Shown piece after piece: positions 32,023 to 43,286 of a stretch of DNA of 64,000 nt (position 1 is its first letter; each line of letters starts with the position of its first letter). The position numbers and the translations under genes are program-made. Under the pieces are notes generated by a model. That model ran no database searches, had not been told where the DNA came from, and worked only from the letters and a program-made list of their open reading frames with translations. Origin of the DNA: Caprella mutica (taxonomy: Eukaryota; Arthropoda; Malacostraca; Amphipoda; Caprellidae); NCBI GenBank assembly GCA_947561585.1, contig CANNZV010000948.1, positions 207,706-271,705 of the forward strand, given 5' to 3'.

Positions 32023-33615
32023 CAGTTGCGATCAAAACTAAGGGACAAAAATTTAAAAAGCTATATCTTTATAAATATTCGTTATATAACCATGAAATTT
32101 CAGCATGTTGTAAACATATTGGTATAGTACTACATACTATAAGCACAATTGATTTGAAAGACAAATAAAAATCTTATGCCATTATTACATTTATTTGTGA
32201 ATAAGTAAAGTTCAAAACTAAGGAACACATTGTTAAAAATGATTGAAAACAGATTTTGACATCCGGTTTTCTGTTATTCAGAGTAAGAAATAGATGTGCC
32301 AAATCATTTGTAAACACTCTGTCTCGATCAATCATGGCTAACAGGCAAAAAGTTGATGATGCTCTCCGTATGACTATTGTTAAGTTGCACAAACAGAATT
32401 TTAGTGTCCGAGAGATTGCAGAAAGAGTTAATCGTTCGAAGAGTGTCCTTGGAAGAATTGTGAAAACTTAAGAAGATTCTGGCCGTGTCCTGAGTCCTAA
32501 CAAGATTGGCCGACCCAGGAAAACGTCTGCTAGGCAAGACAGAGCCATCCAACGCATAGCATTAAGGGAACGTTTCACAACCGCTGCAGCAATTTCTAGG
32601 CAAATGAAAGATACAAACACTACTGATGTGTCCAAATCAACTGTCTCGAGACGCCTGCAGGAGATAGGCTTATTTGCAAGAAGACCTAGGAAGAAACCAT
32701 TGATAAGTCGAAAGAATAAAATGGCGAGGTTACAGTTTGGAAACAAACATGTGAATTGGTCTGAAGAACAGTGGTCAAAAGTGTTTTTAAGCGATGAGAG
32801 TAAGTTTAATTTGTTTTGAAATGATGGGAAAAACTATGTAAGGAGGTCTGCAAGTGAAGTATTGAACCCAAAATGTACGAAAAAAACGGTAAAGTTTGGA
32901 GGTGGAAGTGTGATGGTTTTTGGAATGTTTTCAATTCCAGGTAAGTCTCCTCTTGTTTGTTTGAATACTCGAGTCAATGCTTCCATCTACAAAAATATAT
33001 TGGAAGATCATGTAGTACCCATTATTAACAATTCAGGCATAAATGGGGCAATTTTCATGCAGAATAATGCACCGTGCCACAAAGCTAAGAGTGTTTTGAG
33101 TTTCCTACAACAGCAAGACTTCGAAATAATGGACTGGCCAGCTCAAAGTCCTGATCTAAATCCCATAGAAAATCTGTGGAAGACACTTGGAGAAAAGGTA
33201 ATGGCTCGAAACCCAGTTAACACCGATGATTTGTGGGACAAACTTCAAGATGAATGGACCAAAATCTCTGTTGATGAGAGTCGTAAACTTATCCAATCCT
33301 TTAGTCGCAGATGTGCTGCAGTGGTCCAAAGCAAAGGATTATTCACAAAATATTAATTATTAAGCTTACTTTCTCGTTCAATGTGTTAATTTTCAAGTTT
33401 TAAAGTTTGTGTCCCTTAGTTTTGAACGTTACTTATTCACAAATAAAATTAATAAAGGCATAAGTTTTTTTATTTGTCTTTCAAATCAATTGTGCTTATA
33501 GTATGTAGTACTATACTAATATGTTTACAACATACTGAAATTTCATGATTTTATAACCAAAATTTATGAAGATACAGCTTTTTAAATTTTTGTCCCTTAG
33601 TTTTGATCGCAACTG
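32023..33615 (+). mobile_element. Tc1-family transposon, 1593 bp, IR/DR type
   Basis: TA flanks both sides (32021-32022, 33616-33617). The ends begin CAGTTGCGATCAAAACTAAG. Inverted repeats are about 205-210 bp, and each has two copies of a direct repeat: outer GATCAAAACTAAGGGACA and inner GTTCAAAACTAAGGAACA (32211-32228), mirrored at about 33406-33427 and 33590-33608. Two sites per end is the IR/DR layout known from several Tc1-type elements. The transposase frame is complete but for two stops. Confidence 0.93.
32334..33356 (+). pseudogene. Tc1-type DD34E transposase, inactivated
   Basis: It starts at MANRQKVDD (32334) and keeps one frame to the stop at 33354-33356, about 340 codons, the usual Tc1 length. 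The DNA-binding half has two helix-turn-helix units (FSVREIAERVNRS; STVSRRLQEIG) around GRPRKTS. The catalytic half has LSDESKFNLF (first Asp), GGGSVMVFGMF, and SPDLNPIENLWK with the Glu, 34 residues after the second site. That second site reads QNNAPCHK where the family has QxDNAPCH, so Asp is changed to Asn. In-frame stops are TAA 32469-32471 and TGA 32817-32819. Three separate lesions make it inactive. Confidence 0.92.
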
Positions 33616-34008
33616 TATTTTATAATTTGTTTTTAAAGTTTTTTAATTCTCTGTGAGCAACATTTGAGCGAATCACTAATCTGATGCTCAAGAAGAAGAT
33701 TGTACACTCTTTGTTTTGATTACAAATTCGAATTTTATAAACAAACCATGCGTTTTCGGCCTTTAATTAAATTATTTTATATATTAATCGTTTCCTAAAG
33801 TATATAAACGTTTCTATTATAATTTCATTCAATTTTATACCTTTGCACGAATATTAAAAGGATTTATTAAACCTAATACCTAGTTGACAATCAAAACAAA
33901 TGGTGTACATTCTTTTTCTTCAGGCTGAAAATTTCTTAAATTAGTAAGTCGGAAGTAAAATAGGTTTTGTAAAGTTTTGATTTTAAAAATCTTTAAAAGC
34001 ATATAAAA

Positions 34009-36169
34009 TTAGAAATACTCTACCAAATTTGATGCGGTTTGCAGCAAAATGATAAGGAACGTTAGCCTCGTTAAATAAAGCAATAAAAATATTTGCTTGG
34101 AGGGGACCTTCAAAGCAACATCCGATTGTGGTGTCAATGTAGTGGCGATTCCTCTCTTTTCCAGGAGGATGATGATGAAACGAAGGACACTTAATACAAC
34201 ACCCAGCGCTCTTGAAAGTGTACTCATCCTGTCACAAATTTCACCCAAAGAGCAGTTGTATAGCCGAGCAGTCTTAGCAGAGGTTCGCTCAGGTAGTTCC
34301 TCTGGAAGAATTCTTGGAGGTTGGTGAGAGAAATCTTCCTTCCCGTCCTGTGATTCCAACCACAAGAAATTTGGTCCTCTCAGCCAAACTGAGTCTGTCA
34401 GAGCATTCACAGACTGAGGACGTGAGGCGATATCTGCGGGATTTTGAGACGAATTAATGTAGGTCCACTGTTTAGGATCAGTCAATATGAGTATACTGTG
34501 TACTCTGTTAGAAACATATTTGGTAAATCTTTTATTAGTGTTATTAATGTATGCAAGGACTACCGCGCTGTCACAGTAGATTCTTGAGACATCAAATTCA
34601 AGACTTAACTCCTTTTTCACTTCGGTTAGGATTTTTGATCCGAGGAGAGCAGCGCAAAGCTCAATCCTGGGCATCGAGATGCATGATTTTGGTACCAGTT
34701 TGCTGGCACTCAACACGAGAGAAACATTGACTCTGTTAGAAGAGTCAATCACTTTCACATAGACAACAGCACCTATGGCCACTTCAGAAGCATCAGCAAA
34801 CGTGTGTAGCTCGAAGTGGAGAGTTTCATCCAAGGACGGAGGAATGTAACTGTGGCTGAGAGTTATCTTGTCGAGCCCAGATAACGAAGAGAGCCAGTCC
34901 TCCACTCTTTGACGAATTCTTCAGAGAGTGGTGTATCCCAGTCAATGGGTACCGAGTTTTCAGATCTCTTCAGAGCTTTGCGTTGTATCAGTCTGGCTTG
35001 AAGAACGACGGGGCCAACCATACCAAGAGGATCGTAAATACTATTAGACACAGCAAGTATCCCTCTTCTCGTGAAAGGTTTTTCGGGGAGTTCTACTTTA
35101 ATGAAGAGGTTATCACTCTTCAGTTGCCATGCGAGTCCCTGAGCTCTGTGAGTGGATGCGTCACATATGATCAACTCTTCAGTCATGGAAGCTCTTTCCG
35201 ATTCTGGGAAGTGTTTCAGAACTTCTGAAGAATTAGAGATCAATTTGCAGAACCTGATTTTGTAGTAAGACATAATGGTGGTAATTTGTGCCAGATATTT
35301 GACCGCATCCTCTCTGCTTCTGCATGCAGCGAGCAGATCAGTCACATACATATTCTCGGACAGGAACTTGACAGCGTCTGGACAATGATGAGCTTCAGGA
35401 TGATGAGAAGTAGCGAACTTCAAGCCTGCATGAGCGAGAGCAGGACTGCAGGTGTCCCCAAATAGAGGCACACAGCCTCCGTACTGTGTAAGTTCTTTGG
35501 AAGGGTCGTTTCCTTGAACCAGTTTTTGTCCTCATCGGATAAGTAAAAATTATAGAACATGCTTTCTACGTCACCTCCAAATGCGACTTCGCCCATTCGG
35601 AATCTCATCATCACTCTCCTCAGTCTATTGTTTTCGTCGGGCCCCTGTAGAAGAGCAGAGTTCAGGCTCACACCACGATACTTTGCAGAACTGTCGAAGA
35701 CCAGTCTGGTTTTGTCTTTCTTCTTTTGAGTTACAACAAATATGGGTAGGAACCAAGACTGATGTTGTTGGGGTTCAAAAGACGGACACTCTTCAACGTG
35801 TCCCGCCATTATGTTTTTGCCCATTGCTTCCAAACACTGAGTGAGCTTCATGGGTTGAGTTTTCAACTTATCGAGAGTACTGGGTGTGCGCATGAAAACA
35901 GGCTATTTATTATATGGCATTTTGGGGTTGTCAGATCTGAAAGGCAAGTTCATGGTGATACTACCTTTATCGTTGACATGAATAGTGTTATTGACAATTG
36001 ATAGAAATCTTTAATCGTCTCTAGATGGGGCTAATTCATAGTCATCGTTAAATTCTTTAAAGATATCATTGCATGGGAAACTGTTCTTAGGAATCAAGAT
36101 TTCGGATGAGTAATGATCATGTGAAGTTTTAAGAACAGTTTTAACCTTAGTTTTAGGGATTTTATCTAG
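34009..36169 (-). pseudogene. BEL/Pao reverse transcriptase and RNase H
   Basis: RT begins after three in-frame stops (first TAG at 36170-36172) with CHEN-type linker and KTQPMKLTQ. DKTRLVFDSSAKYRGVSLN and LLQGPDENNRLRRVMMRFR (about 35780-35600) are typical. A frameshift near 35475 precedes PLFGDTCSPALAHAGLKF. The catalytic box reads MYVTDLL where the family has YVDD, so one active-site Asp is lost. A second frameshift near 34890 leads to RNase H: HTFADASEVAIGAVVY, MPRIELCAALLGSKIL, IYCDSAVVLAYI and NPADIASR, with its acidic residues in place. It ends at 34009 or at the 34024 junction. Confidence 0.82.
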
Positions 36170-37150
36170 TCATGGTGATCCTATCAGAGTGAACCCAAGT
36201 GGTGTCTCACAAACAAAGGGTGCATGATCACCAAAATAAGTGCTCTTCATCAGATCACCTGCATCTCTACCAATTAGAATATGAGGTTTGGCTCTCTTGT
36301 CTAAATTTATAAATTTGTCAGCATAGTGAGATATATGATCAATTGATTTAACCATTTCGTGTGTACGGACTTCATAAATAGAACCAGGTATAAATGAGCT
36401 AGTGAAAAGTTCAGGTAATTGGAAATACTTATCTTTTTGCACTCCCTTGATCCATAGGCCGCTCAGTACCAACCCTTGGTGCACTGATCTGCATGAACCA
36501 AGAGAATTTAAGACGTAGGTTTCGTCTCTGCCGATGAGCTGTAGCTCGTCTACCACTCTTTCAGACACGTATGAGCTATCGGACATATCGTCCAGTATTG
36601 CGTAAACCCTCATGGTTTTATTAGGGTTAGATTCGTGGTGGAGTTCGCAAAGTATAGTCTTTGAGCAGCTTAGTGCCCGTTCTGGGTTTCCACACATTAC
36701 GCTACACAGAGCATTGTTGGACTCCCGGTTGTAGTTGCGAGTAGTAGTCAAGGATTGGGTTTCATCTTTGTTGCCATACGGTTTTCTTTCCGTGTGCATC
36801 AGAGTGACATGATTCCCTTTACATTTGGCACATTCCAAGTTTCCTTTGCAATCACGAGCCATGCGATCTCCCAGACATCTGAAACATAGACGTTTGTCTG
36901 AAGCAAATCTCTGCTTCTCACTCCCCGATAGTTTGAGGAAGGATCGACAATTCACTAAAAGATGACCAGGTGTACCATGGTATAGGCATGCGACACTTTC
37001 TGGGTTTCCTCCTCTTTCTACTGTAGCGGACGCGAGAGTTTTTCTTACTGAACTTGCCTGAGTGGTAAGCTCATAATTCGGGTCTGTCATCTGTTCTAGG
37101 CTGGATTCCAAGAAGTCAATGAGCATAGAAAACTGGGGTAGGGCTCCCAT
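36170..37150 (-). pseudogene. BEL/Pao gag C-terminus and protease
   Basis: A 326-codon uninterrupted frame. Cys/His repeats (CLYHGTPGHLLVNC; CFRCLGDRMARDC; CAKCKGNHVTLMH) are the usual BEL nucleic-acid-binding knuckles, some with altered spacing. The protease active site is AILDDMSDSSYVS, the BEL form of LDDxSDxS. HILIGRDAGDLM and TPLGFTLIGSP mark the end of the protease region. It joins gag upstream in the same frame through a TGA at 37199-37201. Confidence 0.8.
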
Positions 37151-37198
37151 ATTCCCTCGACTGTACTGATGACCTCCGGACCTCCATTTCTTTTGAAG

Positions 37199-38402
37199 TC
37201 AATCTGGAAGCTTGGACCAGATCTGCTTTTGTCCCATCAATAGATTGAAGAGCTGAAGTTCGGGATTCGTATTCATATTAGTGTCTATCAGATTGCACAC
37301 ATGAATCAGATCCTTCAGTTTTGAATTAATGTTGGGAGGCCTGATAGGAGGGATTGAGCTTAATTTTTTCTGCATGGCTGAAGAGACCTTCACTGGGGAT
37401 CCAAACTGCTTCTCCAAAGCTACCCATATTTTTTTCCAGAGTGAGAGAAGGTGAAGCAGCACCTACTGCTAGGTAATCTTGAACAAGTCTTTTGGGTTCA
37501 CCTGTCGTATTGGCTGTGAGTACAGATATCACCTCTAGGGGACTAAGGTCTACTCCTGACATGCGACTCTGGAGAAGAAGAACCCAAGATTTGTACTTAT
37601 ATGGTTCACCATCAAATGGGTTATTGGAGTCTCTGAATAATTCGTGTTTTACCAAGTAGAAGGCGGCGGCACCCTCCGTTCGAGAGGTATAGTTGTTATG
37701 GACTGTTTGTATAGGGAGTTGGTGACTGGACGTAACAGCTTCGGTTTGTATTTTGGTGTCATTGCAGACTGGTTCTGAGGGAATTGAAAAAGGAATCTTC
37801 AATGTTGCAACTGTCGTTTTAGGTCTGACTCCTGTTGCCTGAGGTGAATCCAATGGATTTGATTCGTGCTCATGTATCATCGTGTTAGGAATAGCCTGAG
37901 TACCGTCGTTTGGTCGGGAAGTTTCTATCTCTCCAGATATAGATGGCGCACGGATGCTTAGCGTGTCGATGTTTGAAAAGAGGTCAAGATTCAATTTTTT
38001 GAGAATGCCATTTGCCAGATCAATCAATTGTCTGACTTCAGTCCTCATCTATGTTCGCTCCCTTCTTATCTCCTGAGACTCTTGAAAGGATGCTATCTTA
38101 GTGTATCTCTCTATTAGGGCTGTAGAGTCATTCAGGAACGCTTTCCAGACAGATTTGACCTGGGGGATCAGAGATGAGAGTTCTTCCCATTCGCGCTGAA
38201 GAGGATCAATCTGAAGAACTTAAGTTAGAGCAGCACGAGTCTCGGCATACTTGGTTGTCAACAGTGACAGATTAGGAGAGACTTCTCTCCGAGTGACTGG
38301 AGGGGACCGTGCTGTACCCATTTTGCAGCTGAATTGTACGAGAGCCGACAGGAACCTTAGAGCGAGAAGCGTTGCTCTGACTAATCCACCAGATGAGACC
38401 AT
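37199..38402 (-). pseudogene. BEL/Pao gag N-terminal part
   Basis: The frame starts at MVSSGGLVR (38402) and passes TAA at 38220-38222 and a TAG just before 38048. KHELFRDSNNPFDGEPYKYK (about 37650-37590) is the conserved gag block (family: PKFDGDPLKW). A frameshift at a T-rich run near 37430 moves to the frame ending at 37199 (KIWVALEKQFGSP, MQKKLSSIPPI, LPD). The start is uncertain because no leader or primer site was recognised. Confidence 0.72.
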
Positions 38403-39430
38403 ATTAATTATTAGATTAGTCAGAAATGTTATTCGAAAATGACGTCACAAATATATACGATTGTACGTCTCAAACAACATATTGTTCCATTGCAAATATA
38501 TTCATTTGGATATTCTTGATACATGAGTCTAAGGAAAACAATTATAGCCAGTGTAGAGAATAACATGAAAAGCCATTACAGAATTCAAATCCCGTATTCA
38601 CACGAGTTACACAAAGTTTTAATTTATGAAAAGCCATTATAGAATTAATTTGCAAATAACAAAGCATTGCATACACTCGACAACTGGAGCAACTCAGACA
38701 AAAATTAATATTGCGAGATGATTCGAGAGAAAAATAAAATAATGGAGGGGATTTGGAAGAAAATTGGAAGAAAAAAATGAAAAAAATTGGGGGAAAGATG
38801 AAAAGAATGTTGAATAATTTGAAGAAAATTGAAGGGAAAAGAAAAGAATGGATCGGGAACAGGACGGCAAAATGTGAAGACTAAGAAATAATACTAAGAA
38901 GGAAATAGAAGAATTTAATAATCACAAAAATATGTTGGTAATAAAAGAACTAATAAACTATTTTAGTTTGGTTATTGAGCAATGTTAGTATGGAACAGTT
39001 ATTAATACATCAACAGTTAGCTATAAGACTTGTAATAGCATATTTATGATAAGATCAATGTCCTCAAATATCGAAATAATAAATAACTCGAATTAAAGAT
39101 TGATTAAATGAATAATAACTCTGTTTATGACGATTAACTAATACTCTCAGTTATCAGGAAGCTGAAAGTCTTATAAACTATATATTTGTTATGTTACTGG
39201 AATAACACAAATCCATATCTATATGATATTGTTGCATGTTCACTATTTTAGCACCTTGAAGAGTATCGTTATTTTTCGACTGCGGAAGTGACCGGAGAAT
39301 TTTAGCCGCTGTTATGTTTACTCAAACCAGCTCGTAAATCAAGGGAATTAAAAGGCCGAGATTGGGTGACTATGGCTCAGATTTTAAGTCATTTTTGGGA
39401 AGAGGAACTCCATTGTCTTGAGTAAATGAC
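38403..39430. other. No recognisable gene; purine-rich patch
   Basis: The stretch 38690-38880 is a purine-rich run of GGAAGAAAATTGGAAGAAAA type on the plus strand. No LTR matching the BEL/Pao end was found. Confidence 0.5.
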
Positions 39431-39431
39431 A

Positions 39432-39664
39432 ATGCACTTTGTGATGGTGTGAACTGCACTTTGCGATTGTGTGAACTGCACTGTGTGATGGTGTGAACTG
39501 CACTGTGAAGTGTGTAATTGTGTGAAAAGTACTGTGTGATGGTGTGAACTGCACTCTGTGATGGTGTGAACTGCACTGTGTGATGGTGTGAACTGCACTC
39601 TGTGATGGTGTGAACTGCACTGTGTGACGGTTTGAACTACACTGTGTGATGGTGTGAATTGCAC
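39432..39664. repeat. 22-bp minisatellite A, about 11 copies
   Basis: Units of GTGATGGTGTGAACTGCACT plus GT. Three minus frames stay open across it (for example repeats of TITQCSSHH), because 22 is not a multiple of three and the unit has no minus-strand stops. These are artefacts. Confidence 0.9.
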
Positions 39665-39679
39665 TTTGATTTGACAGGA

Positions 39680-40335
39680 ATGAACTCCACTGTAGTGCAC
39701 GAATCACTGTACTGTAGTGGATGAGTCACAGCACTGTGAGTTATGAGTCACTGCACTGTGAGTGATGAGTCAATGCATTGTGAGGGTTGAGTCAATGCAC
39801 TATGAGGTATGAGTCACTGCAATGTGAGGAATGACTCACTGTAAAATGAGGTATGAGTCATTGTACTGTGAGGTATGAGTCACTGTACTGTGAGGTATGA
39901 GTCACTGCAATTTGAGGTATGAGTCACTGCAATATGAGGTATGAGTCACTGCACTATGAGATATGAGTCACTCCATTATGAGATATGAGTCATTATTCCG
40001 CAAGGGATGAGTCACTGCAATGTTAGGGATCATTCACTGTAATGTAACGTATGAGTCATTGAACTGTGAGGGATGAGTTACTGTACTGTGAGGGATGAGT
40101 CACTACACTGAGGTATGAGTCACTACACTGTGAGGTATGAGTAACTGCACTGTGAGGAATGAGTCACTGCACTGTGAGGAATGAGTCACTGCACTGTGAG
40201 GAATGAGTCACTGCACTGTGAGGTATGAGTCACTGCATTGTGAGGTATGAGTCACTGCACTTTGAGATATGAGTCACTGCATTGTGAGGTATGAATCACT
40301 GCTCTATTAGGTATGATTCATTGCACTGTGTGAGG
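39680..40335. repeat. 22-bp minisatellite B, about 29 copies, with TGAGTCA in most units
   Basis: Units of ATGAGTCACTGCACTGTGAG plus GT, with substitutions spread across copies. It shares ACTGCACTGTG and the 22-bp period with array A, from which it is separated by a few bases of mixed type. TGAGTCA is the AP-1 consensus site. Confidence 0.9.
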
Positions 40336-42415
40336 GTGTAACTGTAACCCATTGTTTATTATTAATTTTAATAGTGAAGTCTTGTACATTATAATTTCCT
40401 CAAGTAAACAATCTACTCAAACACTGTATCATTTTCATATTTATCTTGTATTTCTATCCTCGCTATGATAATATGAATAAAATCATTCTTAACACCTCCT
40501 TCATCAAGACAATAGCAGCTTAAATAAACAAAATCTTTTCTTATGACAAACAACAAATACGTTGCTGTCAATATAAGGTCAATTTGAGTCAACTCATTTG
40601 CGGCAATTAGTGTTTACTTTCATTGTCGTTAGATGGCTTAGCGTACCTGCGAATTTCATAATAGCTTCATCTAGCTGTGGAAATGTATCTTTGTTTGGTG
40701 TTTCCCTGTTCTTATCTTAAATAAATCACTCTAATTAATATTGATCTGACCGAGATGGTGAGAACAATTGATAGATTTAGGACAAATATAAAAACTCTGA
40801 AGATCGAACAGTTTTATTGGTTCCGTAGTGAGTTTCACTTTTTTTATCTCTCAATATTTTCTATTTTATAAAAACTTCTCAATTTTCATTGAAACTTTCA
40901 TATTTGGACGATAGTAGGATCTTGCATCGATAGTATTAGACACACTAAGACATTAACATTATATATATATATAACGATGATCTTATTTACCCAACTGTTC
41001 ATTCTATAAAAGTAAATAACATGCAGAGGAAACAGGATTCTGCTTGTCCAATTCCCTGTAATTCTTTTCAATATTTCAGTCGTGATGCAGTTTGTGGCAT
41101 TCGCGTTGATGTCGAATATTTAATTTGAATACTTCAAAAGAATGCGGTAGGGCAGTAAAAACGGAAATGGTAGCATTTGATTGGCTACAGGAATATTTCC
41201 TTAATTAATTCATTAATATTTTATTAATTATTTGTAATTTCTTTAATTAAAAAGACAATATTAATCCAACAAAAACGATGAATATTTTAATCTGCTAATG
41301 TTAATTGTATAATCAGTTAATTATTTGCATATTTAGTGATTACTGTAATATCACATAGTTTAATAAGATAAATATTAAATATTTTAATGGTACACATACG
41401 TATATATTTTTTTGTATCCCACTGTCAGAGGAAAGAGTCAACTGCATGATGCTTGTTTTATAAATCACTGTGCTCTTATTACCGCTCTTTTCACAACTCC
41501 CTACAAAATATCACAACTGTATTTGAGCTCACAGTGCATCTGGTGACAGAGTTTGTTTGTGTATGATATGTCCCCAGTTTTGAAAAAAAAACAAGACAAG
41601 AATTGCGTTTGTACTTCCGTCATTTATACGAGAGATTTGTAATAAACGAATTATCTTCTCTCACCTCCTAAACTTTTCTCAATATTCTCTTCTTGTAGGA
41701 AACGAATATATAAATTATAAATTACAACTAAATTTAAGTATATATCCAACAAATCATTTTCTAAATTAAAATATACGTAATATCATGATATGATGATATA
41801 ATTCAATTTTGAATAACTAGATTACACTTTAATTCAAGCAGTATATCTCACTTGTTACACATCCCACGACACTCTCACTTCATAGTAGATCACATGAGAA
41901 ATTTATTGGTACAACACATCATCCGAAAAGAACTCTGAAGATTTCAATGATTGGATTGCAAGAAACTGTGAATTGTTTTGATTGTTTGGAGAGTATAATA
42001 CCTACATATCAGTTTTTAAACTTTTCCTTCCTTTCCAAGTCTTACTTTATAGTCATTGCAATGACCTTTTGTCCCCAAAATGACTGACAGTTGCTACCAC
42101 CTTTGCTTTATATTTAATAAATCTATATTCAGTTTACGCAATCTTATGGTTATTGCATGGCTTTTAGAACACTAATTTATTTACTTAAAAAGAATAACAG
42201 GTACACTTAGTCGCTCATGATATAATTTGGAGAAGATAAGAAAACCTGATTCTGAAAATATGGAGTGTCTCGGAAATTGATTTCTTTCATTATTTTAAGA
42301 AGGGATTCAGGATATAATTTAATTTAACTACAGTCTGATTATCTTAGTAATACAATTATATATAAATGATTAAACTTGAGTTTACTGCTACCTTATTTTT
42401 GAAGTTTAAACTATT
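40336..42415. other. No recognisable feature
   Basis: AT-rich, stop-dense sequence with a short TATATATATATA run near 40960. A CCCCCCGGGGGAG patch near 42538 belongs to the element that follows. Confidence 0.5.
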
Positions 42416-42419
42416 TTAA

Positions 42420-43282
42420 GGGGACCGTCTGCGAAGAAATCTCAAAATTTTCTCATTATTTTTTATTGTGTAAATAGCTGCTTTTTAACCTTCTTATAGT
42501 GTGTGCAAAATACCAGATGTATCGTATAACTCTATACCCCCCGGGGGAGAGGGAGAAAGGGAAAAGTGGGCCTGGGGGTAGGGAGTCAATATGTACTCTA
42601 AAAACCATCTCTCAGCCAATTATAATTCGTAATAATTAATTATCTCGCTATATCTGGTATCTAACCTACCACTATAACACGCCCACACCAATGAATGCAA
42701 AGCAAGATTGCTCAGTTATCCCTAAACCTTCGAAGCGGATGGATGCTGCGTGTCAGATCATCAAACTTTGAAATGAAATTCCTACTAATTCTGAGATCTA
42801 CAAATCTTGTAATTCAAACCCCCCACATTTTTTTTGGTTGAAGCTAGAGCATTGCGGTTTTTTGCATTCGATTCTCCATAATGATATCTACATTACGATT
42901 TTTGATTTTCGAATTTGTTGTAGAAAATTTTTTCCGACAAATTTTTTTTTTCAAAATTTTCGTTTTACTTTTTATAAAAAAGTCGAAATGTAGAAAACCC
43001 ATTCGAAAATCAAAAATCGAAGAAAATTTTAATGTAGATATCAGTATGGAGAATCGAATGCAAGAAACCGCAATGCTCTAGCTTCAACCAAAAAAAATGT
43101 GTGGGGTTTTTGAAAATGGTTCGAAATTTGTTCGAAATTCAAATAACTCGTTTTCTATGGGTCTAATCGAAAAAATGTCATGAACAAAAACGATAGGGAA
43201 TTTTCAATTTTATATACACATACAAAGTTTCAGAACCATAACTTCATTAATAATTTTTTTTCTAAAATTTACGACGGTCCCC
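42420..43282. mobile_element. TTAA-flanked hairpin MITE, 863 bp (piggyBac-like)
   Basis: TTAA stands on both sides (42416-42419, 43283-43286) and the ends are GGGGACCGTC and its inverse. TTAA duplication is the piggyBac signature. Inside, about 42817-42912 is the inverse of about 42999-43111 (for example AGCTAGAGCATTGCGGTTTT against its complement), so the transcript would fold into a hairpin about 100 bp long. There is no transposase, and a 66-codon frame at 42881-43081 merely reads through the hairpin. Confidence 0.8.
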
Positions 43283-43286
43283 TTAA

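Larger units (their letters stand above)
31931..34023 (-). other. Intron-like block between RNase H and integrase, host of Tc1
   Basis: On the minus strand the RT/RNase H frame runs to ...AAATTTG|GTAGAGT (34024/34023), a donor-like junction. The integrase frame resumes after TTCTTTTTCCAG (31931), a good acceptor. Without the Tc1 and one TA it would be about 498 bases, AT-rich and non-coding. The two frames do not match in phase (0 versus 1), so it may be another insertion rather than an intron. Confidence 0.35.
30341..38402 (-). mobile_element. Dead BEL/Pao retrotransposon, interrupted by Tc1
   Basis: The minus strand carries gag (38402 to about 37199), zinc knuckles and protease (37150-36170), RT and RNase H (about 36169-34009) and integrase (31930-30568), the order and sequence style of BEL/Pao. 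At least four frameshifts and about ten in-frame stops disable it. A 2.09-kb block (31931-34023), most of it a Tc1 element, lies between RNase H and integrase. No 5' LTR was recognised, so the 5' end may be deleted or too diverged. Confidence 0.85.

Noticed and set aside
30341..38402. Domesticated BEL-derived host gene with an intron
   Set aside because: Many stops and frameshifts, lost catalytic residues in RT and integrase, and the splice phases do not match.
38403..39430. BEL/Pao 5' LTR
   Set aside because: I looked for the TGTCGCGGTAAG start and other parts of the candidate 3' LTR on both strands and found none.
39370..39707. Three minus-strand frames with TITQCSSHH-like repeats
   Set aside because: Produced by the 22-bp minisatellite A in all three frames.
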